Assembly: GCF_900009135.1 (NCBI RefSeq)
Contig: NZ_LT797706.1
Location: 44,081-102,759, forward strand
DNA: 58,679 bases
From: Planktothrix sp. PCC 11201
Lineage (GTDB): Bacteria; Cyanobacteriota; Cyanobacteriia; Cyanobacteriales; Microcoleaceae
Reading direction: 5' to 3'
Shown here: positions 9,999-17,323 of the stretch, in pieces
Position numbering within the stretch: the first letter of the stretch is position 1
How the letters are laid out: every line of letters begins with the position of its first letter
Translations under genes and position numbers: made by a program
Notes under the pieces: model-generated
Told to the model about the DNA's origin: nothing
Databases searched by the model: none
Seen by the model: only the letters and a program-made list of their open reading frames with translations

Positions 9999-10886
9999 AT
10001 GGCTATGCCAATGTTTTTCCTCCACCGTGCAACCCTTGGACTAACGTTATTGTTGCAAATCGTGGTTGCTAATAGTTTGATTGTGACTGCCGCCCATTCA
10101 GCCTCTTTACCTCAAAATCGGGGAAATGAAGATAATCGGGTTGATTTTGGGAATGGGGAACGGGTTCAGCAACCTGAACAACCCAGCCCAAGTAGTGATT
10201 CACCGTTCACCAACTGGAATGCCTTTACACCACCCCAACGGGGAGTACCCGGGCGTCGAGAAGGGGGCGGCACTCGGGGTATCGGTTGTCCCAGTTCAAT
10301 GACTGCGTTAATTCCAGAGTCTACAATGGGTCGCACCGCATCAGGTCAACCCGCATTTTTTCTTTATATTCCAGGGACAGTCGATCAAAAGACATTAGAA
10401 TTTGAGATTGCAGATGAAGGGGATAAAACCCTTTACAAAACCACATTTCCCCTCAGCACCGATCGCCCTGGAATAGTAGGAATTCAATGGTCTGAGAACT
10501 CTAAATTCGCAACTTTACAAAACAATAAAAACTATCGTTGGTATATAGCACTAAAATGTAACAGTAGTGATTCTTCTAATGATATTCTCGTTAGTGGCTG
10601 GATTAATTCCGTTGCTTTAAGTCCTAATCAAAAACTTCAATTAGGACAAACGACCGATCCCTTAGAACGTTTAAAAATATATGCTAAACAAGGACTTTGG
10701 TATGAAACACTATCAACTTTAGCAACCTTGAAATTGAAGGATTCTGAAAATTTATCCATTGAAAATAAGTGGAACGATCTATTAAAATCTATTGGCTTTG
10801 ATCCGGCTCAAAAACAAACTCAGATTGAAAGAGAAAAAGCTCAATCTATCCTCGATGCTCCTATTCTGAAAATTCAAACCAATTAG
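9999..10886 (+). CDS. DUF928 family secreted protein
   Basis: 295 residues with an N-terminal signal-type hydrophobic stretch (about 7-35, TLGLTLLLQIVVANSLIVTAA). The DUF928 pattern follows: a Gly/Arg-rich linker (RGVPGRREGGGTRGIGCP), LIPESTMGRTASGQPAFFLYIP, a beta-rich middle, and an alpha-helical C-terminus with LAPNQKL-like and WYETLSTLATLK segments. DUF928 proteins are common in cyanobacteria, usually next to two-partner-secretion translocators or CHASE2 proteins. Here the next gene downstream is a translocator on the same strand, so a joint role at the cell envelope is inferred. The biochemical function is not known. Confidence 0.88.
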   Translation: MAMPMFFLHRATLGLTLLLQIVVANSLIVTAAHSASLPQNRGNEDNRVDFGNGERVQQPEQPSPSSDSPFTNWNAFTPPQRGVPGRREGGGTRGIGCPSSMTALIPESTMGRTASGQPAFFLYIPGTVDQKTLEFEIADEGDKTLYKTTFPLSTDRPGIVGIQWSENSKFATLQNNKNYRWYIALKCNSSDSSNDILVSGWINSVALSPNQKLQLGQTTDPLERLKIYAKQGLWYETLSTLATLKLKDSENLSIENKWNDLLKSIGFDPAQKQTQIEREKAQSILDAPILKIQTN

Positions 10887-10953
10887 TAATCCCCGTCAAC
10901 GGAAGTAGACAGTCATTGTAAACAAAAAGTTTGATTTTATTGTTTCCATGATT

Positions 10954-10997
10954 GACTGATTACTGATTACTGATTACTGTTAACTGATAACTGATAA
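10954..10997. repeat. 7-bp CTGATTA/CTGATAA repeat block
   Basis: Six or more consecutive 7-mers of the form (A/T)CTGAT(T/A)A. The same motif forms blocks at 30012-30052, 42899-43011, 55743-55808 and 55905-56007, always between genes or at gene ends. Confidence 0.8.
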
Positions 10998-11012
10998 AAA
11001 AATAGGCATTCT

Positions 11013-13004
11013 ATGGGCAGGAGTGAAAATTTTACAAAATTTCGTCGCGGTGGGGTGATAGTTACCAGTACCCTATTGCTGCTTTTGTCCCTATTTTCTC
11101 GTCAAGGTCTTTCCCAAAACTCTCCAACCCTGATCTCCTCTGGAACAGAAACCCCGGAACCCCTGACCCCCGATGAGGAGATTCCAGTTGTCAAATCAAT
11201 CCCATTCCTTTCCCCGACCGCTATAACACCCTCGGAACTCGCTGATATTCCTCCAATTCCTCCTCTACAAACCCTGAACTTGGCGGATTTCTCAGGACAA
11301 GGGGTTTCAGGAGAATCTTGTGATTTCGGGAATTGTCCCACTTTAGCCCAAGCCTCACCGATTAATATTCCCCCCCAGGTTCCCCAACCCGATCCGAATC
11401 GCGATCGCTTTTTACCCCGACCTCCGATTCCCCCCAAACCTGAACCCCCGCCAACTCCTGAATTAACCCCGACTCCGACCCCCGCCCCTACCCCATCAAC
11501 GGATGAAACCCCGATTCCAGTTCAACAGATTAAGGTGACGGGTAGCACCATTCTCACCTTGGGGGAAATTCAAACCCTAGTTACCCCTCTGGAAAATCGT
11601 TCCGTTACTCTCACCCAACTACGGGAACTGGCCGATAAAATTACAGCTATTTATTTAGAACGGGGTTACATTACCTCCAGGGCGATTGTCCCTGAACAAA
11701 CCATTAATAATGGCATTGTCGAGATTCAGGTGATTGAAGGAACCCTAGAAAATATTGAGGTGGAAGGAATCAAACGTCTCCATCCCTCCTATATCACCCG
11801 AAGGATTCGTTTAGGGGCCGCTAAACCCCTGAGTACGGCTGCCTTAGAAGATCAATTACGACTATTAAGAATTAACCCCCTATTTGAAACCGTAGAAGCC
11901 AGTTTAAGGGCGGGAACCCAAGAAGGCCAGAGTATTTTAATTGTGCGGGTTGTAGAAGCACCACCCTTTGGGGTTAGTTTGAATGTGGATAACTATTCGC
12001 CCCCGAGTATTGGTTCTGAACGCATGGGGATTAGTGTGCGTCATCTTAACCTCACAGGTCGCGGGGACTTCCTGGGACTGTCTTATAATACCACTCGCCT
12101 GATTGCCAATGGGGATTCAGATATTATTGATGCTTTGTATAGTATTCCGATTAACCCCATGAACGGAACTATACAACTGCGAGTTCAACCTTACCAAAAT
12201 CGGATTACTCAAGAGCCATTCAACGCGCTGAATATTGAAGGGAAATCTCAACGGTATGAAATTAGCTATCGTCAACCAATTATCCGTAACCCAATCTCTG
12301 AATTAGCCCTCTCTTTTGGCTTTGCTTACCAAGACAGTCAAACCTTTTTAGATAATAACGGAGAACCCTTTGCCTCCGGGCCAGATAGTAAGGGGTATAC
12401 TCGCACCAGTGTTCTGAAATTTGGACAGGATTATCTGATTCGGGATACGGAAGGAGCTTGGGCTTTGCGATCGCAATTTAGCCTCGGTTTAGATATCCTC
12501 GGTGCGACGGACGTCAGTACCCCCAACGCGGCGTTTTTAAGTTGGTTAGGTCAAGTCCAACGGGTACAACGTTTAGGGGAAAATAATCTACTAATTGCCC
12601 AGGGAGATATTCAATTATCGGCTGATCCCCTATTTCCCTCGCAACAATTTGTAATTGGTGGCGCGTTATCCCTCCGAGGATATCGTCAAAACGTGCGGGC
12701 TGGGGATAATGGCTTTCGGATTTCCTTTGAAGATCGGATTACCCTTGATCGCAATAAAGACTCCGAACCGGTGTTTCAACTGGCTCCATTTCTTGATTTT
12801 GGTGGGGTGTGGAACCATGACCGCAACCCTAACCAAATTATCGGCAAAACCTTTTTAGCAGGTGCAGGACTAGGATTAATTTGGCAACCTGTTAACGGGT
12901 TAAATCTTCGCCTAGACTATGGGATTCCCTTAATTAGTATTAGCGATCGGGGTAATAATATTCAAGATGATGGGATTTATTTTAGTGTGACTTATACACC
13001 TTAA
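11013..13004 (+). CDS. ShlB/FhaC/HecB-type outer-membrane translocator (TpsB)
   Basis: Outer-membrane channel of two-partner secretion, which exports a large TpsA protein to the cell surface. The 663-residue protein has a signal segment (about 14-35), a long Pro-rich linker (about 110-170), a POTRA_2 domain (about 172-245, with ILTLGEIQTLVTPLE, LRELADKITAIYLERGYITSRAIVPEQ and IEVQVIEG-type motifs) and a C-terminal ShlB beta-barrel to the end. The conserved FVIGGALSLRGYR motif of Omp85/TpsB barrels is near residue 548. No TpsA substrate lies next to it, so its cargo must be encoded elsewhere. It follows the DUF928 gene on the same strand. Confidence 0.93.
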   Translation: MGRSENFTKFRRGGVIVTSTLLLLLSLFSRQGLSQNSPTLISSGTETPEPLTPDEEIPVVKSIPFLSPTAITPSELADIPPIPPLQTLNLADFSGQGVSGESCDFGNCPTLAQASPINIPPQVPQPDPNRDRFLPRPPIPPKPEPPPTPELTPTPTPAPTPSTDETPIPVQQIKVTGSTILTLGEIQTLVTPLENRSVTLTQLRELADKITAIYLERGYITSRAIVPEQTINNGIVEIQVIEGTLENIEVEGIKRLHPSYITRRIRLGAAKPLSTAALEDQLRLLRINPLFETVEASLRAGTQEGQSILIVRVVEAPPFGVSLNVDNYSPPSIGSERMGISVRHLNLTGRGDFLGLSYNTTRLIANGDSDIIDALYSIPINPMNGTIQLRVQPYQNRITQEPFNALNIEGKSQRYEISYRQPIIRNPISELALSFGFAYQDSQTFLDNNGEPFASGPDSKGYTRTSVLKFGQDYLIRDTEGAWALRSQFSLGLDILGATDVSTPNAAFLSWLGQVQRVQRLGENNLLIAQGDIQLSADPLFPSQQFVIGGALSLRGYRQNVRAGDNGFRISFEDRITLDRNKDSEPVFQLAPFLDFGGVWNHDRNPNQIIGKTFLAGAGLGLIWQPVNGLNLRLDYGIPLISISDRGNNIQDDGIYFSVTYTP

Positions 13005-13202
13005 TCAGTATCTTCTGGTAATGTCTCTCCTCTGTCTTGATATTCTTCCTGAATCATCTCAAAAACATAAACTAATTCAGATAAAGCTGCTTCTGAACTT
13101 TTTCCCCAAGCATGACAACCCGAAATTGCACCGAACGTAAGCGACAAATGTTCCATTATCATCAGGACGGGTAACAATCGTATACTCTTGTAAAATCTTC
13201 AT
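13001..13202 (-). pseudogene. frameshifted HicB-type antitoxin
   Basis: From the ATG at 13202 the minus strand reads MKILQEYTIVTRPDDNGTFV then AYV, a HicB-like start. The family motif continues only in another frame: AISGCHAWGKSSEAALSEL, then VYVFEMIQEEYQDRGETLPEDTD and a stop at 13001-13003. The total span is 202 bp, one base more than 67 codons, so a single inserted base near 13130-13140 breaks it. The stop overlaps that of the translocator gene. No HicA partner is visible beside it. Confidence 0.75.
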
Positions 13203-13285
13203 GGCTATCTAATCACGCACATAATATCCAGAATTAGTTAATTCAATCCTATCTAAATCTAGGTATTTTGGCTACCATTAACCCC

Positions 13286-13318
13286 AAAAACCCGGTTTCT
13301 TCAAGAAACCGGGTTTTT
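13286..13318. repeat. 33-bp palindromic repeat (AAAAACCCGGTTTC arms)
   Basis: A near-perfect palindrome with arms AAAAACCCGGTTTCTT and its complement around a short CAAG-type centre. A second copy with one base missing is at 15904-15935, and partial copies are at about 27173-27187 and 56727-56745. The T-rich ends allow it to act as a bidirectional terminator; that role is inferred. Confidence 0.85.
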
Positions 13319-13399
13319 AATCCCCAATGTGCCTGATCCAGTCTAATCAACTAGAGGGAAATTTTTGCATCCGTAGATACGTTACCACGAAAATTAGCA

Positions 13400-13420
13400 T
13401 TCCAATGCTCTGCATTGGAA
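13400..13420. repeat. short hairpin TTCCAATGC-TCT-GCATTGGAA
   Basis: Perfect 9-bp inverted repeat with a 3-base loop in the gene-poor region between the dead hicB and the secreted-protein remnant. It may be an interspersed repeat or a weak terminator. Confidence 0.5.
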
Positions 13421-13431
13421 CGAGGGAAGTA

Positions 13432-13611
13432 TTACTCTTGTTGATTAATTTGAGATCCAAATTGAGGACAAAAATGTTTAGTAGCTAAGAAAAAACGAAA
13501 ACTGACAAGGCGAAGATTAGCTCTATATGTTGCTGAACCTTCCTCTTGTTGAGACGGTTTTTTAGATTCAGATTTAATAATATCTTGGTAAGATTGACCT
13601 GATTGAAAAGT
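13432..13611 (-). pseudogene. in-frame coding remnant downstream of the secreted-protein gene
   Basis: Directly after the TGA of the neighbouring gene (13612-14085) the same frame stays open for 59 more codons, to a TAA at 13432-13434. The text reads TFQSGQSYQDIIKSESKKPS and ends FFLATKHFCPQFGSQINQQE. Its CPQF ending resembles the CPEL near the end of the upstream protein. It may be the original C-terminus cut off by a recent stop, or the tail of a decayed tandem copy. Confidence 0.35.
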
Positions 13612-14085
13612 TCAGTTATAACGTGAGGTAGGTTGCAATTCAGGACATAATACTTTGCTTATAGATCGTCCTTTCTCTATCCACTCAACACTGAGAATAT
13701 CAGATGGAATATTTTTTAAAACCATATACTCAGAGACAACAGAACTCGCTTTCGTACCTGCTTCTCTATTAGTTAGTCCTTGCGCTCTTGCTTCACAATA
13801 ATTATCTGCATATAGAGTTGCAGTTTGATCAAAAGCTTTTGCTAATTCCTCTTGAGTTAAAGTTTTATTTGAATTGGTACTAGCAGATTGAGGTTGAGGT
13901 ATACAAATTCTATCTAAATTAATAACTCGCTCTGCATGATCAACAATAAAACAACCAGGATTTTCCTGTGCTATAGCAACATTTTGCTGATCAGAAGTTA
14001 CTAAAATAGAAGTTGCTGATACACCCAGAAGTGAAATCAAACTAATTCCTGCAACTTTATTGAAACCGTTAAATTGATTAAGCAT
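13612..14085 (-). CDS. hypothetical exported protein
   Basis: 157 residues; I do not recognise the family. An N-terminal signal-type segment (about residues 11-39, ending near VAIAQE) is followed by Cys45 and a short CIP motif, a Ser/Thr/Gln-rich linker, and a helical domain with CEARAQGLTNREAGTKASSVVSEY and a final CPEL. The four cysteines could form disulfides outside the cytoplasm. The ATG at 14085 has a strong AAGGAGA Shine-Dalgarno. The long leader upstream carries a 16-bp inverted repeat. The gene diverges from the HTH-STAND gene. The stop is TGA, after which the frame stays open for 59 codons. Confidence 0.65.
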   Translation of the reverse strand: MLNQFNGFNKVAGISLISLLGVSATSILVTSDQQNVAIAQENPGCFIVDHAERVINLDRICIPQPQSASTNSNKTLTQEELAKAFDQTATLYADNYCEARAQGLTNREAGTKASSVVSEYMVLKNIPSDILSVEWIEKGRSISKVLCPELQPTSRYN

Positions 14086-14107
14086 ACGTTCTCCTTGTGT
14101 TTGAAAT

Positions 14108-14161
14108 TTAGCTAGATAGAAACCCGAACATTTTCAATGTCTATAGTTTCTATCTAGCTAA
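14108..14161. promoter_or_regulatory. 16-bp perfect inverted repeat in the leader of the exported-protein gene
   Basis: TTAGCTAGATAGAAAC at 14108-14123 and its exact reverse complement at 14146-14161 are separated by 22 bp. Imperfect complementarity continues outward (GTTTGAA on both sides), and another TTAGCTAG copy follows near 14181. It sits 23-76 bp upstream of the start codon at 14085. It could be an operator for a dimeric regulator or a hairpin in the 5' leader. Confidence 0.6.
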
Positions 14162-14332
14162 GTTCAAACTTGTGTTAAAATTAGCTAGTTTGAATTAAAA
14201 CTATTCAGATATTGGATAGCGGGGTTAAATCAAAACTTAAAACTATTTATTTGGGCTAATTCGCTCAGATAAATAATTATAACTCATCATTTTAACTAGG
14301 TATTATTATAGGATAATTTGTGATTCTGTACA

Positions 14333-14438
14333 GTCGGAAAAAGTCGGATTAAGTCGGGAATTTTATAATTTCTTTTTCTGTTAAAAAGTCGGAAAAAGTC
14401 GGAGAAAGTGGTTGAGGTCGGAAAAAGTCGGGTACAAT
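14333..14438 (+). promoter_or_regulatory. helically spaced GTCGG pentamer array with promoter
   Basis: Exact GTCGG occurs at 14333, 14343, 14353, 14388, 14398, 14417 and 14427, with a degenerate copy (GTGGT) at 14408. Within clusters the spacing is 10 bp (once 9), one turn of DNA; the two main clusters are 35 bp apart. The last pentamer touches a TACAAT -10 hexamer at 14433-14438, with TTGAGG at 14412-14417 as a possible -35. The array ends 30 bp before the HTH-STAND start codon. It looks like a cooperative binding site for a regulator, possibly the gene's own HTH domain (inference). Confidence 0.75.
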
Positions 14439-14467
14439 AGAGACAAAACTAACATCTAACACAGGGT

Positions 14468-15850
14468 ATGGACGTGCAAGAAGTCCTCAGACTAGCGGAT
14501 CACTTGGTTTTTACCAAGACGGGAAAGCGCCTAGATGATCTTCAAGAAGCGATATTAAGGGGGAGTTTAGAGAGCGAAAAATACTCAAAAGTGGCGGATG
14601 CGTTTCACTGTTCTGAGGGTCATGTCAAGGATATTGCTTCTGATTTATGGAAAATTCTCTCCGATGCTTTAGGGGAAGAAGTGAGAAAATATAATTTACG
14701 TTCGACTCTGAATCGGCAAAAATATTCTAATTTCCTAAATTTTGCTAAAGATTCTGTACAAATTAATCATATTAATGTTTGTAATGAACCTCCTTTATCC
14801 TCAGATGATTCTGTTACGCCTAAAAATAATAAAAATCAACCTTTATTAAGAGTTAATTTAGATGATGCACCGGATATTTATGAATTTTTTGGACGAATAG
14901 AAGAACTGGAAACTTTAACAGATTGGATACTCGAACAACGCTGTCGAGTGGTGATGCTTTTGGGGATGAGTGGGATCGGAAAAACCGCATTAGCGGTTAA
15001 ATTAGTTCAAGAGATTCAACAACATTTTGATCTGGTAATCTGGCAAAGTTTGGAGACTGCACCCGCTTTAAATGAATTATTAATAAATTTACTGCAATTT
15101 TTATTAGATAAACCAGCAAATCAACTTCCGATCAATTTGAATGAACAATTGAGTGAATTAATGAAGGGATTGCGATCGCAACGTTGCTTAATTATTTTAG
15201 ATGATTTTCAAACTCTATTTAATTCAGGTCAATTAGCTGGAAATTATCGACCAAATTTTGAGAATTATCGGTTATTTATTAAAAAAATTAGTCAATTCAA
15301 TCACCAAAGCTGTATTATACTAAATAGTTGGGAATTACCAAAAGATTTAATTGAATTAAGAGGGAAAAATACAGCGATACATTATTTATTGCTTTCTGGT
15401 TTAGGAGAATCAGCAAAAGATTTGTTAAAAGCTCAGGGATTATCAGATATTGAAAATTGGAATACTTTACTTGATTATTATGGGGGAAATCCATATTTTC
15501 TAAATAGTATTTCTACAGTTATTAAAAATTTATTTGGGGGTAAAGTTTCTGAATTTTTAGACTATGAAACTTTATTTCTAGGAGAGGATTTAACGGAAAG
15601 TTTGACCCAACAGTTTAATCGGTTATCGGAATTAGAGCAAAAAATTATTATTCATTTAGGACAAATTCCTAATGGGATTATGCTATCAGAGTTTCAATCT
15701 AATCTAAAAATATCTCATTCAGATGTATTAAAAGCCTTAGCTTCTTTAGGACAAAGGTGTTGGATTGAAAGATTAGAATTAGATAATAAAACCTATTTTA
15801 CCCTTCAACCGATGCTGAAATATTATATAGCGAGTCTAAATGAATTGTAA
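14468..15850 (+). CDS. HTH-STAND NTPase (vMAP-type N-terminal HTH plus NB-ARC), no sensor repeats
   Basis: 460 residues. Residues about 1-85 match the small helix-turn-helix domain found at the start of many cyanobacterial STAND proteins (vWA-MoxR-associated type): a helix-rich segment YSKVADAFHCSEGHVKDIASDLW. An NB-ARC-like NTPase follows from about 135: Walker A GMSGIGKTAL with Lys172, Walker B LIILDDFQTLF with Asp245 and Asp246, and a GGNPYFL (GLPL-like) motif near 340. The protein ends with a winged-helix-like segment. Most relatives carry WD40 or TPR sensor repeats after this; here there are none, so a partner or small ligand must do the sensing. A GTCGG array overlaps its promoter. Confidence 0.85.
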   Translation: MDVQEVLRLADHLVFTKTGKRLDDLQEAILRGSLESEKYSKVADAFHCSEGHVKDIASDLWKILSDALGEEVRKYNLRSTLNRQKYSNFLNFAKDSVQINHINVCNEPPLSSDDSVTPKNNKNQPLLRVNLDDAPDIYEFFGRIEELETLTDWILEQRCRVVMLLGMSGIGKTALAVKLVQEIQQHFDLVIWQSLETAPALNELLINLLQFLLDKPANQLPINLNEQLSELMKGLRSQRCLIILDDFQTLFNSGQLAGNYRPNFENYRLFIKKISQFNHQSCIILNSWELPKDLIELRGKNTAIHYLLLSGLGESAKDLLKAQGLSDIENWNTLLDYYGGNPYFLNSISTVIKNLFGGKVSEFLDYETLFLGEDLTESLTQQFNRLSELEQKIIIHLGQIPNGIMLSEFQSNLKISHSDVLKALASLGQRCWIERLELDNKTYFTLQPMLKYYIASLNEL

Positions 15851-15903
15851 AAAATAGGGATCAAGATATTTTGAAGATATCATTTGTCCTGGAGGTACGC
15901 CCC

Positions 15904-15935
15904 AAAAACCCGGTTTCTTCAAGAAACGGGTTTTT
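15904..15935. repeat. palindromic AAAAACCCGGTTTC repeat downstream of the STAND gene
   Basis: Second copy of the palindrome at 13286-13318, with one C missing in the right arm. It lies 54 bp after the STAND gene stop and ends in a T-run, so it may terminate that transcript. Confidence 0.75.
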
Positions 15936-16420
15936 GATCTGAAATTTTGCAAAAATTAACATTTAACCGGGTTAGTTTTGATCCAGGAATTTTTAGGGTG
16001 AATAATCAGTAAAATTGCTTAGTCCCGTGAGCCGAAAATTCCTGAATTACGATGGGATACCAGAGTCAATGATCAGTCTTTAACTGATGACTGATTAGGG
16101 TCAGGGGTGATGATCACGATAAATTTTGAAAAGCTGTATCTAGTCCTATTTTATTTTTTTTGCTTATTGTAACTATTTTTATAAAAAAAATAATATAAAA
16201 AATTAAAATAATGTTAATTTAGGGCTTAAAATAGCTTTTAAAGATATAAAATTGAAATTAACTTTTTAATCAACCCTCAAACTTTAATTTAAAGCCCGAT
16301 CTATTAAAATCACCCCTTTCCTTTCTGGGGCAGTTAGACAATAATGGCTGTATCGAATCAAGAAAAGCACTGCTATGGCAGTCAAGAGTCTTTAACAAAA
16401 ACCGATAAGGAGAAAAAATC
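15936..16420. other. AT-rich leader region of chlL
   Basis: About 480 bp with no supported gene. The stretch 16150-16270 is almost entirely A and T. The chlL Shine-Dalgarno AAGGAG is at 16407-16412. Promoter elements for the chlL transcript should be here, but no clear -35/-10 pair stands out. Confidence 0.4.
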
Positions 16421-17287
16421 GTGAAATTAGCAGTCTACGGTAAAGGCGGAATCGGTAAATCAACCACAAGCTGTAATATTTCTGCCGCTTTAGCCAAACG
16501 GGGTAAAAAAGTCCTGCAAATTGGCTGCGATCCCAAACACGACAGCACCTTTACCCTCACGGGGTTTTTAATTCCCACGATTATTGATACCTTGCAGGAA
16601 AAAGACTTTCATTACGAAGATATTTGGCCAGAAGATGTGATTTACAAAGGCTATGCCGGGGTCGATTGCGTGGAAGCGGGGGGCCCTCCGGCGGGGGCTG
16701 GATGTGGCGGTTACGTCGTGGGAGAAACCGTCAAACTCCTGAAAGAACTCAACGCCTTTGACGAATACGATGTCATCTTATTTGATGTTTTAGGAGACGT
16801 GGTTTGTGGTGGTTTTGCCGCCCCCCTCAACTATGCCGACTATTGTGTGATTGTCACCGATAACGGTTTTGATGCCCTGTTTGCCGCCAACCGCATCGCC
16901 GCCTCAGTCCGAGAAAAAGCCCGCACTCACCCCCTACGGTTAGCTGGTTTAATTGGCAACCGCACCTCGAAACGGGATTTGATTGAAAAATACATTGAAA
17001 CCGTCCCCATGCCCGTGTTAGAAGTGTTGCCATTAATCGAAGATATTCGGGTTTCTCGGGTCAAAGGAAAAACCCTATTTGAGATGGCCGAAACCGATCC
17101 CTCCCTCAACTATGTCTGTGACTACTACCTGAATATTGCCGACCAACTATTATCCCAACCCGAAGGAGTCGTCCCCCAAGACACCCCGGATCGGGAATTG
17201 TTCTCATTGTTATCAGATTTTTATCTAAATCCGAGTCAACCCCTTGTTCAAAGTCACGATCCTGAGCTAGACCTGATGATGGTTTAA
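16421..17287 (+). CDS. chlL: light-independent protochlorophyllide reductase iron-sulfur ATP-binding protein
   Basis: The electron-donating, NifH-like subunit of dark-operative protochlorophyllide reductase, which reduces ring D of protochlorophyllide in chlorophyll synthesis without light. The 288-residue length is standard. It carries the [10 protein letters not shown]-loop near residue 8, the Cys in [11 protein letters not shown] and the Cys in [11 protein letters not shown] that ligate the shared 4Fe-4S cluster of the homodimer. The start is GTG at 16421 with an AAGGAG Shine-Dalgarno 9 bp upstream. A DUF5331 gene and chlN follow on the same strand, an arrangement seen in other cyanobacteria. 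chlB is not in the window. Confidence 0.98.
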   Translation: MKLAVYGKGGIGKSTTSCNISAALAKRGKKVLQIGCDPKHDSTFTLTGFLIPTIIDTLQEKDFHYEDIWPEDVIYKGYAGVDCVEAGGPPAGAGCGGYVVGETVKLLKELNAFDEYDVILFDVLGDVVCGGFAAPLNYADYCVIVTDNGFDALFAANRIAASVREKARTHPLRLAGLIGNRTSKRDLIEKYIETVPMPVLEVLPLIEDIRVSRVKGKTLFEMAETDPSLNYVCDYYLNIADQLLSQPEGVVPQDTPDRELFSLLSDFYLNPSQPLVQSHDPELDLMMV

Positions 17288-17323
17288 TATGTCTAGCTAT
17301 CTCAGGATGAGGATATAGAGGTT

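Noticed and set aside
14333-14431. GTCGG array as a CRISPR or origin iteron set
   Set aside because: Units are only 5 bp with 10-bp phasing and end at a promoter; no spacers, no replication gene or DnaA boxes nearby.
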